Positions 8,218 to 15,922 of a stretch of 64,000 nucleotides of DNA are shown one piece after another. The stretch lies in the NCBI RefSeq assembly GCF_016406125.1, contig NZ_CP066339.1:2108001-2172000 (forward strand), in the 5' to 3' direction. The translations under genes were made by a program, and so were the position numbers. The stretch is from Alicyclobacillus sp. SO9 (lineage in GTDB: Bacteria; Bacillota; Bacilli; Alicyclobacillales; Alicyclobacillaceae). How positions within the stretch are numbered: the first letter of the stretch is position 1; the number at the start of each line of letters is the position of its first letter. Below the pieces are notes generated by a model, which worked only from the letters and a program-made list of their open reading frames with translations, was not told where the DNA came from and did no database searches.

Positions 8218-8748
8218 TCAGAAGTTACGGTAGAACACTTTAATGAGCTGTTGACTAAAAATATGAGGGTTCTTTACCAACATGAGTTCAAAATCGCCGT
8301 TGCATTTCATGTCAAACGGTGTTTTGCTACAATTCTCGCTTTGGAAGTCTTCCCACCACTTCTTTTCCTTAGGATCAAGGTCCCTGGATATGCATAATAC
8401 CCATTTGCTGATTGTTTTATTGTGTTGACTGGCACTGTCAAATGCCTTGCCAAATGATTCCTTAATTTGTGACGATCTACTTTCCTAATCGATTGTGCCA
8501 CTTACAAAAAATTCACACTGATATACGACCCACTTATCACCGCTCTCAAATATAAGGTCTAATCCCCCATCGCCTTGTCGTGTGGAAATATGGTATACCT
8601 TCTTTGCCACATTCAAGTGAGTGTCGTACCCAAGACCGGAAACGCGCAGTTCTCCAAGTGTGCTTGCTGAACTTCTGATAGACTTCAGTCAGCATGTTCC
8701 TGTAGCAACAGTAGTGCACACATGTTTTCAAAGTGATGCCTTGTACTC
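8218..8748 (-). pseudogene. degraded restriction-type nuclease gene
   Basis: From 8688 down to a TGA at 8218-8220 one minus-strand frame reads like a restriction-endonuclease-fold protein: RQGDGGLDLIFESGD, then VVYQCEFF, then IKESFGKAFDSAS, then WVLCISRDLDPKEKKWWEDF. That order is typical of PD-(D/E)xK nuclease domains in defence proteins. An in-frame TAG interrupts it at 8485-8487, after SGTID. Where functional relatives have QCK the sequence has QCE, so the catalytic lysine is also lost. Upstream the similarity jumps to another frame (HFENMCALLLLQEHAD, about 8742-8695), which shows a frameshift near 8690. No start with a ribosome binding site remains. The family is read from motifs, so the exact subfamily is unsure. 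Confidence 0.6.
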
Positions 8749-9135
8749 TTCACGCCATAAAGCCCCGCAAGCAAATAGCTTATTTGCACGAGAATACCCC
8801 CTACGATAATTGCAGATACATTGCGGCTGTCGCCTTTTTTTCAATCTTATCAATAGAGCTACCAATGCGTATATTCGTCGTCAACATCCATATTATACCA
8901 CGCGCGTCTTTCTACATGATGCGCGTTTGACTCGAGTAATGGTTCCGCAACGAGCATTGTCTTCATGAAGATCGTTTCATCAAACTCACGTCCACACTTG
9001 TATGAGCCGTGTACGCGTTTAGCGTCGGTACCTTCAAAGAGAAGATGCACTGTAAATATTTATGCCATTGAGTTATACTTTTCAGCAATGGGAATCATTC
9101 GGGTATCATGACTCTGAAGTTAGGGAGTAAGTTCA
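8749..9135 (+). other. 387-base stretch without a supported gene
   Basis: A 63-codon minus-strand frame (8859-9050, containing YKCGREFDETIFMKTMLV) may be a further remnant of decayed accessory DNA. It has no ribosome binding site or recognised family. The leader of the next gene contributes GGGAG at 9122-9126. Confidence 0.35.
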
Positions 9136-10419
9136 ATGGACAAGCCTCAGAAGACTGTACAGGAAAAAACATCTGCCGATACTAAAGCCATTGGGTTCGA
9201 CTATCAATATTATTATTTCCTTTACCAGATGTTGCACTTGAGACATGGGGAGTCTGTGGGGTATGAAGTGAAAGATGACGTTCACATTTCGAGAACTAAT
9301 GGTAAGACTGTGTTGATTCAGATGAAGCATTCAGTTGTAACTAAGGCAGATGGGAATGTCGAAAATCTGACCGAGAAGGATGAAGACCTGTGGAAAACAA
9401 TTTCAAACTGGATAGCAATGATTAACGATGACGCGGATGAGAGGACGACAATCAACCTACAAATTGACTTCATTAACCACCATCTTTTTCAACTAGTAAC
9501 CAATCAATCTCAGTCTGATTCGAACAGATTTATTTTCAAAATGTCCGAACTCAATGATGGAAAGTTAAGTGTAGAAGCTTTCAAGGACTATCTTAGCTCC
9601 CTTGTGAAACAATCATCAGAGAGACAACTATCAACGGTAGATTCGTATATCTTGAAATTGCGTGAACAGAACGCTGTTTGGTTGACAGCGTTTCTGAAAA
9701 GATTGTCCATCTACCATAACGTGGACGATTTAATTTTCAAAATAAAACAAAAAATAAGAGAGAAGAATGTTCCCGAAACTAGAATTGAAGATGTATATGC
9801 AGCCGTCAACAGTCGGCTTCGAACTTTAATTTATGAAGATATTAAAGCGGGTAACAAAGTACACTTTTCGTTTGAGAACTACTATAGGGAGTTTACTAGA
9901 TATTTCGAACTGGGGAGAACGAGAAGACTACCAATTCGACTAAACACCACAGCGCCAGAAGTACCTCAAAACGCTCAAGAGCATATGTTCATTACGCAAC
10001 TAATAGATGCCGAGATTTTAAGTGTTCGAGACGATGACTTTGAAGAAAAGTTGGTTGAGTGCTTCTCCAATAAATATGAAATGCATAATAACTTGACCCG
10101 GTGGCTACACGATAGCGAAATTACGGAACATGAAAAAATGGCATTTGACTGGGAAAGTGAAAAAGAATGGAAAAATACCTTTGACAGAGTATATGCGGAG
10201 CATAAGACAAAACTCAGAAACCAGAACGCTCTGGACACTAGTGAAATGGAGGAGCCACGAGGGTTAGCAGCCGTCTGTTACTATGAAACCTTGAAGATAA
10301 AGCTGACCCTAGATGCAACGCAGTTACCCGTTACAATGTGTAACGGACAGTATTACCTCTTATCAGATAAGCCCTCAATTGGCTGGCTCTATAATTGGAA
10401 AGCAAGGTATCTGGTATGA
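9136..10419 (+). CDS. ABC-three-component system effector (nuclease-like N-terminus, ABC-3C C-terminal domain)
   Basis: The 427-residue protein fits the ABC-3C defence family: residues 15-60 show AIGFDYQYYYFLYQML, then ESVGYEVKDDVHI, then VLIQMKHSV, i.e. the E...D...QxK arrangement of a Cap4-like PD-(D/E)xK nuclease. Then come NLTEKDEDLWKTISNWI near residue 75, a long helical middle region and a C-terminal module ending CNGQYYLLSDKPSIGWLYNW. In known systems this protein works with a RecN/SMC-like ABC ATPase and a small middle component that sense infection. Neither is intact nearby, so this copy is probably an orphan. ATG 9136 has GGGAG at spacing 9. The family call is from remembered motifs. 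Confidence 0.7.
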   Translation: MDKPQKTVQEKTSADTKAIGFDYQYYYFLYQMLHLRHGESVGYEVKDDVHISRTNGKTVLIQMKHSVVTKADGNVENLTEKDEDLWKTISNWIAMINDDADERTTINLQIDFINHHLFQLVTNQSQSDSNRFIFKMSELNDGKLSVEAFKDYLSSLVKQSSERQLSTVDSYILKLREQNAVWLTAFLKRLSIYHNVDDLIFKIKQKIREKNVPETRIEDVYAAVNSRLRTLIYEDIKAGNKVHFSFENYYREFTRYFELGRTRRLPIRLNTTAPEVPQNAQEHMFITQLIDAEILSVRDDDFEEKLVECFSNKYEMHNNLTRWLHDSEITEHEKMAFDWESEKEWKNTFDRVYAEHKTKLRNQNALDTSEMEEPRGLAAVCYYETLKIKLTLDATQLPVTMCNGQYYLLSDKPSIGWLYNWKARYLV

Positions 10420-10538
10420 ATGACTTAAACTATAGTGAAGACGGGCTTTCGAATGGTCAGTTTGATACAGATTTCTTTAACAACGAAGCGAACACACAAA
10501 ACGATGGTATCGAAGATGAGGACCGTGTACGTACATAA
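10416..10538 (+). pseudogene. truncated ORF coupled to the ABC-3C gene, 40 aa
   Basis: ATG 10416 overlaps the TGA of the ABC-3C gene (ATGA), the usual coupling within ABC-3C operons. The frame encodes only 40 very acidic residues (starting MNDLNYSEDGLSNGQF) before TAA at 10536-10538. It looks like the N-terminus of the next system component, cut off where unrelated methyltransferase-tail sequence begins. Which component it was cannot be told from so short a peptide. Confidence 0.45.
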
Positions 10539-10785
10539 GCTTGAAAACTGCCTAAATAGGGCGATGGTAAATTATCGGTGCACGCTTGCAGACACCAACA
10601 CTTCCAGAAAGCAGGTAAGCCTGGCAAAAAAGGAATTGAAGAGCTTGGATTTGCAAATGGCCGAGTTAAAAACCTATGACACATTGCTGTGCAGCGCCGC
10701 AAAGCGTCAGATTGAAATTAATTTGGATGATGGGGTAGACACGAACTATGGAAAATTTGCGAGATTGCTTGCAAAATTAAGATAA
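10435..10785 (+). pseudogene. C-terminal remnant of a PglX-like DNA adenine methyltransferase
   Basis: The recognisable part runs from about 10528 to the stop at 10785. It contains a coiled-coil LAKKELKSLDLQMAELKTYD and then RQIEINLDDGVDTNYGKFA, which corresponds to the end of BREX PglX and related type II methyltransferases, where a helical pair precedes an LDDGVKVNYGKF motif. Catalytic motifs (NPPY, SAM site) are absent from the whole window, so only the tail survives. Codons before about 10528 belong to the overlapping frame of the truncated ORF and show no similarity. The junction marks a deletion or recombination within a defence island. Confidence 0.6.
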
Positions 10786-10823
10786 TATTGGTTTGTTGAA
10801 TGTACTGTTAAGAGATTTTCTTC

Positions 10824-10854
10824 CAGCCACTCACAGGGGACCGGTGAGTGGCTG
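10824..10854. terminator. bidirectional hairpin between convergent genes
   Basis: Perfect 11-bp stem CAGCCACTCAC / GTGAGTGGCTG with a 9-base loop. It lies between the methyltransferase remnant (+) and the GarR-like gene (-). No long T-tract, so termination strength is uncertain. Confidence 0.55.
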
Positions 10855-10871
10855 GGTTAGCGCAGAGTTGC

Positions 10872-11768
10872 TTACTGTTTTCCACCTTTCGGTGTTTGGT
10901 GATTCGCCATTCTTTCAAAGAAATCTATAATGTAAGAATGATCCTTCTTAGCAAATCCGCTGGCGATTTCGGCACTGAAAATCTCTTTGACAAGGTGTGT
11001 GACAGGGAGAGGGACCCCCAGACTGTTGGCTGTTTCCTGGACGTTGTTGAGGTCCTTGAAGTTGATTTCGATACGTCCGCCTGGTTCGAAATCCCTATTA
11101 ATAATTTTTGGCATTTTCGCTTCGAGAACAGCGCTGCCGGCTAGTCCTCCGCGAATTGCGGCAAATACTTTGTTCAAATCAATACCGGCTTTGGACGCAA
11201 ACACAGCCGCTTCGGAAACAGCCGCCAAATTTATACTTACGACGATTTGATTTGCCAGTTTAGCGACTTGTCCCGCGCCTGTCTCGCCAACATGAACAAT
11301 ACTGTCGCCCATTGAGTGAAACAGAGGTAATACGCGCTGAAATGGTTCTTCATCACCGCCAACCATGATAGAGAGTTTCCCGCTAATTGCCATTGGTTCT
11401 CCACCGCTGACAGGCGCATCGAGAAAGAATATGTCGTTTGCTTTTAGTCTTTCTGCGAATGATTTTGCATCAGAGACGGAAACAGAACTCATGTCTACAA
11501 CAATAGTGCCTGGATTGGCTTTGGCTGAAATTCCATTCTCTCCAAACAACACTTCGGCAACGTGTGCGGCGGCGGGAAGCATGGTGAAAATAATATCACA
11601 CGCTTTGGCAAGTTCCTCTATGGACTCACTGGCCTGTCCGCCAAGCGTCGCTAAATCATTTACTGCAGCTCGATTTATATCGAACAGATATGTTTCAAAT
11701 CCATCTTCAATTAAATGACGAGCCATAGGTTTTCCCATGATGCCGAGACCAATAAATCCTATTTTCAT
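10872..11768 (-). CDS. GarR/GlxR-like beta-hydroxyacid dehydrogenase
   Basis: A 298-residue NAD(P)-dependent dehydrogenase of the 3-hydroxyisobutyrate/tartronate-semialdehyde reductase family. Rossmann motif GFIGLGIMGKPMARHL is at residues 4-19, substrate motif DAPVSGGEPMA near 118, catalytic lysine in GAGQVAKLANQ near 167. The stretch AIRGGLAGSAVL, FEPGGRIEINFKDLNN resembles E. coli GarR/GlxR more than MmsB. It would interconvert tartronate semialdehyde and glycerate or a similar pair. The gene lies next to a DeoR regulator and a keto-sugar kinase operon, so it may share that regulon; upstream half-sites TTTCATT and AATGAAA (11805-11827) resemble the operator at 13141. Confidence 0.85.
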   Translation of the reverse strand: MKIGFIGLGIMGKPMARHLIEDGFETYLFDINRAAVNDLATLGGQASESIEELAKACDIIFTMLPAAAHVAEVLFGENGISAKANPGTIVVDMSSVSVSDAKSFAERLKANDIFFLDAPVSGGEPMAISGKLSIMVGGDEEPFQRVLPLFHSMGDSIVHVGETGAGQVAKLANQIVVSINLAAVSEAAVFASKAGIDLNKVFAAIRGGLAGSAVLEAKMPKIINRDFEPGGRIEINFKDLNNVQETANSLGVPLPVTHLVKEIFSAEIASGFAKKDHSYIIDFFERMANHQTPKGGKQ

Positions 11769-12195
11769 GCCTTAACTACCTCCATATGGCTATTTGTTCT
11801 TCGTTTTCATTCTATACCTAAATGAAAGAAAATGCAGATTGGATTTTGAAAATGAAAACAAACGACATATATGTCAGGGTTGCAGCGACATATAAGATAA
11901 AACATATCTGTTCCGTTTGTAGTTCTCCAGTTCCGTCATAACATCATGGCTGGATTTGTATCTGTGGAATGGCGGCTATTCAGCATAATTGCATCAACGC
12001 GGCCAATAAGTATGGATACAAGAGGGGAGTATGTTCAGTTTGAGGCCAAGCGGACGCTTGGATTCTCTCAAAAAGAGTCCGACCTATGAAGTTGAGCGGC
12101 CGGAGTCAGTGAAAGCCGTACATATCATCTTGTAGGAATCTCTACTAGCTTCGACTTTCATCGAGATCGACCGCGAAATGATTACAGGTCTGCTG
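11769..12195 (-). other. 427-base intergenic region with possible regulator half-sites
   Basis: Contains TTTCATT (11805-11811) and AATGAAA (11821-11827), the same half-sites as the palindrome at 13141-13167 but with a 9-base rather than 13-base gap. A perfect 7-bp inverted repeat CCAAGCG/CGCTTGG lies at 12048-12063. No gene is supported. Confidence 0.35.
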
Positions 12196-12963
12196 CTACT
12201 CAGCAACTATAACATTTACACTGCTCATTGTTGGATGGTACAGATACTCGTCTGCGATATTCTTGTCGGTAATAATGCTCTCAATCTCGTTGGTATTCGC
12301 AAAGACAGCACTTGAATTACTTCCTATCTTAGTGTGGTCAAGCAGTGCAATGGTCCTCTTTGCCTTTTTCACCAGTTCGCGTTTCAATTGCACTTCGTAC
12401 AGGTTGAAGTCTGACAACCCTTTCTCTGGGGTGAATCCGTTGGCAGACGTGAACATGATGTCGACATTGACTTGATCGAGAATGCTCAACCCTAAGGTTC
12501 CTTCAATGGATGAGGACCCTTTTGTCATCATTCCTCCAATCAAAATCACCGTAATATCAGGGTGTTCATTAAGCTCCAGACCAACATGGGCGCTGCTCGT
12601 TACGACTGTCAATCGCATTGATTCTTCCTTTAGGCAGTGAGCAAGTTCTAAGGCAGTTGAACTGGCATCAAGTAAAATGCATTGTTTTTCTTCGATAAAA
12701 TGCAACGCTGCTTGAGCAATAAGTAATTTTTCCTTATGATTTCGTTTGATGCGGGCTGTGAAGCTCGTATCGTTGCCTCCAGCATCATTTAGAATGGCGC
12801 CTCCATGGGTCCTGGTTAGGAGGCCTTCCTTTTCCATATTGTTGAGATCCGTTCGCAGGGTTGCTTCTGATACCACAAGTTGCTCCGCCAGTTCGGAAAC
12901 CGTCAACCGCTTTCGTTCTTTAAGTAAATTTAGAATTTGATTTCTTCTCTCTTCGACAAACAT
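12196..12963 (-). CDS. DeoR/GlpR family transcriptional regulator
   Basis: A 255-residue DeoR-type regulator starting at ATG 12963 (MFVEERRNQILNLL). The N-terminal helix-turn-helix is typical (LTVSELAEQLVVSEATLRTDLNNME, quoted in part: VSEATLRTDLNNMEKEG), followed by TRTHGGAI. The C-terminal sensor domain has ILLDASSTALELA and the phosphosugar-binding-type TSSAHVGLEL, IGGMMTKGSSS. Such proteins usually sense a phosphorylated sugar of the pathway they control. It sits between the GarR-like gene and the isomerase/DhaK/DhaL operon and is the probable ligand of the palindrome at 13141-13167. Confidence 0.88.
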   Translation of the reverse strand: MFVEERRNQILNLLKERKRLTVSELAEQLVVSEATLRTDLNNMEKEGLLTRTHGGAILNDAGGNDTSFTARIKRNHKEKLLIAQAALHFIEEKQCILLDASSTALELAHCLKEESMRLTVVTSSAHVGLELNEHPDITVILIGGMMTKGSSSIEGTLGLSILDQVNVDIMFTSANGFTPEKGLSDFNLYEVQLKRELVKKAKRTIALLDHTKIGSNSSAVFANTNEIESIITDKNIADEYLYHPTMSSVNVIVAE

Positions 12964-13140
12964 CTTCACCGTATCTCCAATCCTTTCGAATCTAAGTCTA
13001 AGTGATTTGTTTGCCAATAGCAATCATGAGCAATGTCTTGCCGCGCCGTGCATAGCACACACCGACAGACTTCTTGTCAGGGTGCAATGAACACGCTTTG
13101 GGTACAAACTGATTTTAAATACGTGTTGCAATGTTGTCGA

Positions 13141-13167
13141 TTTCATTTGAAACACGTTCAAATGAAA
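13141..13167. promoter_or_regulatory. perfect 27-bp palindrome, candidate DeoR operator
   Basis: Arms TTTCATTTGAA (13141-13151) and TTCAAATGAAA (13157-13167) are exact inverted copies around the spacer ACACG. A TTGACA hexamer begins at 13174, so a bound repressor would cover or abut the promoter of the downstream sugar operon. It also lies upstream of the DeoR gene itself, permitting autoregulation. The rest of 12964-13271 holds no gene. Confidence 0.65.
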
Positions 13168-13271
13168 GTATGATTGACAAAACACAAGTATATGATTAGT
13201 GTTGAAATGATTTATCATATTGACGGCGTTTTAGTGTAAACGGAAACAGGAATTATTTGGGGGCGATGCTA

Positions 13272-14096
13272 ATGAGCATAAAATTCGGGTGTCAAGGTTC
13301 AACCTGGATGCTTGATTATGACGTTGAAGCCGACATGATGGATAAAATGATGAATGACGTTCAAAATGGTGGATTTCAAGGGCTTGATGTGCAGGTGAGT
13401 CTCTTAGGAAGATACCACGATGAGCCTGAGCGTTTAAGGTATGAATTAGAGACTAGGGACTTGCAGCTAGCTGCCTTGACGTTACCGACGGCCTTTGAGG
13501 GGGGGCATGAGTCAGAGACGGAACGAAAGAGAACGGACTACTACATTGATTATTTAAAGCATTTTCCGGGCGCCATTTTGAATGTGCCATCACGAGTGGG
13601 GCCAAGCCGGGATGACCTGTCGCGAAGACAAAGCGAAATTATTAATGGTGCAAACGAATTGGGAAAGCGTGCCTATGACAAAGGAATTATTGCCTCAATT
13701 CATCCCATTTCTTATAAAACCTCTTATTGGAGGACGGCTGACGACTATAAAATACTGCTTGAAGGTCTAGATTCGAGATATATGGGGTACACACCGGATG
13801 TCGGCCACATCACTTTTGGAGATATGGACGCGGCTGAGATATTTAAGGAATACTTTCAGTTGATACGACATGTTCATTTTAAAGACGCTTCAATCAGTCA
13901 TGAGTGGAGAAAGATGGGCGAAGGCGATATCGACTTTGAAGGATGCGTCGAGGTCTTGGTAAATCGAGGGTACGGCGGTTGGATTATGGTGGAAGAGGAA
14001 ACGCCTGAGGCACAGTTGAAGACGACCGAAACAATCGCTGAGCTCGGAAAATATGTAGAGCAGAATCTCGTTCCTATTGTGCGAGGAAATGCCTGA
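13272..14096 (+). CDS. TIM-barrel sugar isomerase/epimerase
   Basis: A 274-residue AP-endonuclease-2/xylose-isomerase-fold protein related to IolE, IolI and Hyi. Seen are the N-terminal FGCQGSTWML strand, the metal-site strand GYTPDVGHITFGD near residue 175, IRHVHFKDA near 203 and the closing GEGDIDFEGCVEVL plus GGWIMVEEE. The D...H...H...E ligands of the divalent-metal site are therefore present. ATG 13272 is preferred because GGGGG (13259-13263) has good spacing to it; ATG 13266 is the alternative. It heads an operon with DhaK and DhaL, so it likely interconverts an aldose and the ketose that the kinase phosphorylates, or epimerises the product. Confidence 0.82.
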   Translation: MSIKFGCQGSTWMLDYDVEADMMDKMMNDVQNGGFQGLDVQVSLLGRYHDEPERLRYELETRDLQLAALTLPTAFEGGHESETERKRTDYYIDYLKHFPGAILNVPSRVGPSRDDLSRRQSEIINGANELGKRAYDKGIIASIHPISYKTSYWRTADDYKILLEGLDSRYMGYTPDVGHITFGDMDAAEIFKEYFQLIRHVHFKDASISHEWRKMGEGDIDFEGCVEVLVNRGYGGWIMVEEETPEAQLKTTETIAELGKYVEQNLVPIVRGNA

Positions 14097-14146
14097 GACT
14101 GGATACGTGAACGTTGTTTACAGTATTACTCGACCGTTTGTTGATT

Positions 14147-14186
14147 GGTCCAGGGTCCATGGTAGAGGTCCAGGGTCTGTGGTCGA
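14147..14186 (+). repeat. imperfect 20-bp tandem duplication
   Basis: Two abutting copies, 14147-14166 and 14167-14186, share GGTCCAGGGTC and TGGT with three mismatches. They lie between the isomerase and dhaK genes, immediately upstream of the dhaK ribosome binding site. Possible regulatory or slippage origin. Confidence 0.6.
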
Positions 14187-14219
14187 GAAAGAAATGTTTA
14201 TGAAGGAAGGAGCTTTCTT

Positions 14220-15221
14220 GTGAAAAAACTGATTAACAACCCTGAATACGTAGTTGATGAAATGATTGACGGATATGTGGCCGCACATCAAAGCTACATA
14301 AGGAGACTGGAGTCCAACAAGCGCTCGCTAGTGACAAATAAGGCAACTCGTGAAGGCAAAGTCGGTATCGTCATCGGGGGTGGATCTGGACACGAACCTG
14401 CTTTCATGGGCTACGTTGGAAGTGGCATGGCAGATGCGGTCGCTGTCGGCAACATCTTTGCATCTCCGCCTCCTGCGCCAATTGTAGAGGCAACAAAGGC
14501 AATTAATAAGGGGGCTGGGGTACTGTACCTTTACGGCAACTATGCCGGGGACGTGATGAACTTCGGTATGGCTGCAGAGTTATCCGAGATGGAGTCCATT
14601 GACGTGGAGATGGTACTTACATCAGATGATGTCGCATCAGCGGCTAAAGAAGAGAAAGAGAAACGCCGTGGTATTGCTGGGGAGTTCTTTGTATTCAAAA
14701 TGGCCGGAGCGGCAGCAGACAAGGGTTTCAAGTTAGCAGACGTAGCTAATATAGCTCGTAAAACCAACGAGAATACACGGTCCATGGGTGTTGGACTGAC
14801 ACCGTGTTCATTACCACAGACAGGGCAACCCAGTTTTGAACTGGACGATGATGAAATGGAGATTGGGTTGGGACACCATGGGGAACCAGGGGTCAGGAAG
14901 TCTCAACTTGAATCAGCAGATAATACCGCAGATATACTTTTAGCTGCGATTCTCGAAGATATGCCTTTGAGCACGGGGAGTGATGTAGCTGTCTTGGTAA
15001 ACGGATTGGGCTCGACGCCGCTTATGGAACTGTACATTGTTTTCAGACGTGTACAGGAAGTCTTGCAAGAAAAAGGAATCAATATTTATCGTTCTTATGT
15101 TGGTGAATACATTACATCGCTTGAAATGGGTGGTTGCTCTGTCACCGTTACAAAACTCGACGATGAATTAAAAGAACTACTTGACCATCCAGTGGATTGC
15201 CCCATGTTTGTGCAAAAGTAA
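14220..15221 (+). CDS. dhaK: dihydroxyacetone-kinase-type subunit DhaK
   Basis: A 333-residue DhaK-domain protein. Markers are GIVIGGGSGHEPAFMGYVG near residues 50-67, the ASPPPAPIVEA loop, the GAGVLYLYGNYAGDVMNF region and the substrate-binding histidine in EIGLGHHGEPGV near residue 220, which forms a hemiaminal with the keto group of the substrate. GTG 14220 follows AAGGAGC-like AAGGAAGGAGC with good spacing. It is a separate polypeptide from DhaL, as in two-gene kinases. No DhaM phosphotransfer subunit is present, so the pair should be ATP-dependent or use a distant DhaM. With an isomerase and RpiB nearby, the substrate is more likely erythrulose- or apulose-like than dihydroxyacetone. Confidence 0.88.
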   Translation: MKKLINNPEYVVDEMIDGYVAAHQSYIRRLESNKRSLVTNKATREGKVGIVIGGGSGHEPAFMGYVGSGMADAVAVGNIFASPPPAPIVEATKAINKGAGVLYLYGNYAGDVMNFGMAAELSEMESIDVEMVLTSDDVASAAKEEKEKRRGIAGEFFVFKMAGAAADKGFKLADVANIARKTNENTRSMGVGLTPCSLPQTGQPSFELDDDEMEIGLGHHGEPGVRKSQLESADNTADILLAAILEDMPLSTGSDVAVLVNGLGSTPLMELYIVFRRVQEVLQEKGINIYRSYVGEYITSLEMGGCSVTVTKLDDELKELLDHPVDCPMFVQK

Positions 15222-15234
15222 GGAGAGGATTCTT

Positions 15235-15864
15235 GTGAAGTTCACAGCTCAACAACTTATTTCATATTTCAAGGATGTTGGCAGGGTGATTGAAGAGAAG
15301 AAAGACTATCTTTCTGAATTAGATCGTAAATTAGGTGATGGCGATCACGGGGTAACTATGTCAATTGGGTGGCATGCAGTCAATGAGACGTTGGATAGCG
15401 AGTTGACGAACGAGCGTGATTGCGGAAAAATCAGTTCTGCAGTCGGAATGACCTTTTTGAATGCCGTTGGTTCTTCAGTAGGTCCGTTGTATGCTACTGG
15501 ATTTTTGAGAGCAGCCAAGGTGGTTTCGCAGAAATCGGAGCTCAATGACAGTGAACTCTCACAGTATTGGATTTCGTTTATTAACGGAGTGAAAGAAAGG
15601 GGTCAGTCTAAAGTTGGGGACAAAACGATGATAGACACCCTACAACCTGCGTTGGAAGTTCTTGAATCGAAGTCCGGTGACTTTCCCAGTGTATTTGCGG
15701 AAGCGGTTCAAGCAGCCGAGCGGGGCATGAAAGCTACCGTTAATCTTGTGTCTAAAGTTGGCCGTTCAAGCCGCTTGGGAGAGAGATCGAAAGGGATTCA
15801 AGACCCTGGTGCCACTTCTGCCTACTTGCTCGTAGCCACTTTTCTCCAGACTGTCGCTCAGTAA
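15235..15864 (+). CDS. dhaL: dihydroxyacetone-kinase-type nucleotide-binding subunit DhaL
   Basis: A 209-residue DhaL domain. The start is GTG 15235, 13 bases after dhaK, with AAGGAGAGG before it; a longer in-frame extension overlaps dhaK and is rejected. The ADP-Mg site is LDRKLGDGDHGVTMSIGW near residues 27-44, where the aspartates bind the metal ions. Also seen are GSSVGPLYATGFLRAAK, GDKTMIDTLQPALE and the closing GRSSRLGERSKGIQDPGA, all typical. With DhaK it forms the active kinase. It converges on rpiB across a hairpin. Confidence 0.9.
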   Translation: MKFTAQQLISYFKDVGRVIEEKKDYLSELDRKLGDGDHGVTMSIGWHAVNETLDSELTNERDCGKISSAVGMTFLNAVGSSVGPLYATGFLRAAKVVSQKSELNDSELSQYWISFINGVKERGQSKVGDKTMIDTLQPALEVLESKSGDFPSVFAEAVQAAERGMKATVNLVSKVGRSSRLGERSKGIQDPGATSAYLLVATFLQTVAQ

Positions 15865-15872
15865 GCTGCATC

Positions 15873-15902
15873 GGCCCTATAGAGAGTGACACCTATAGGG
15901 CC
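15873..15902. terminator. bidirectional hairpin between dhaL and rpiB
   Basis: Perfect 10-bp stem GGCCCTATAG / CTATAGGGCC with a 10-base loop, 8 bases after the dhaL stop and 20 before the rpiB stop. No T-run on either side. Confidence 0.55.
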
Positions 15903-15922
15903 GCATCCTGCCTGAGTCCGTC

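Noticed and set aside
8182-8397. 71-codon frame with GGAGGT before its ATG
   Set aside because: Most of it is antisense to the nuclease remnant, which has clear motifs; the plus-strand translation resembles nothing.
8485-8487. Programmed amber decoding (pyrrolysine-like) in the nuclease gene
   Set aside because: The gene also has a frameshift and a lost catalytic lysine, so simple decay explains it better.
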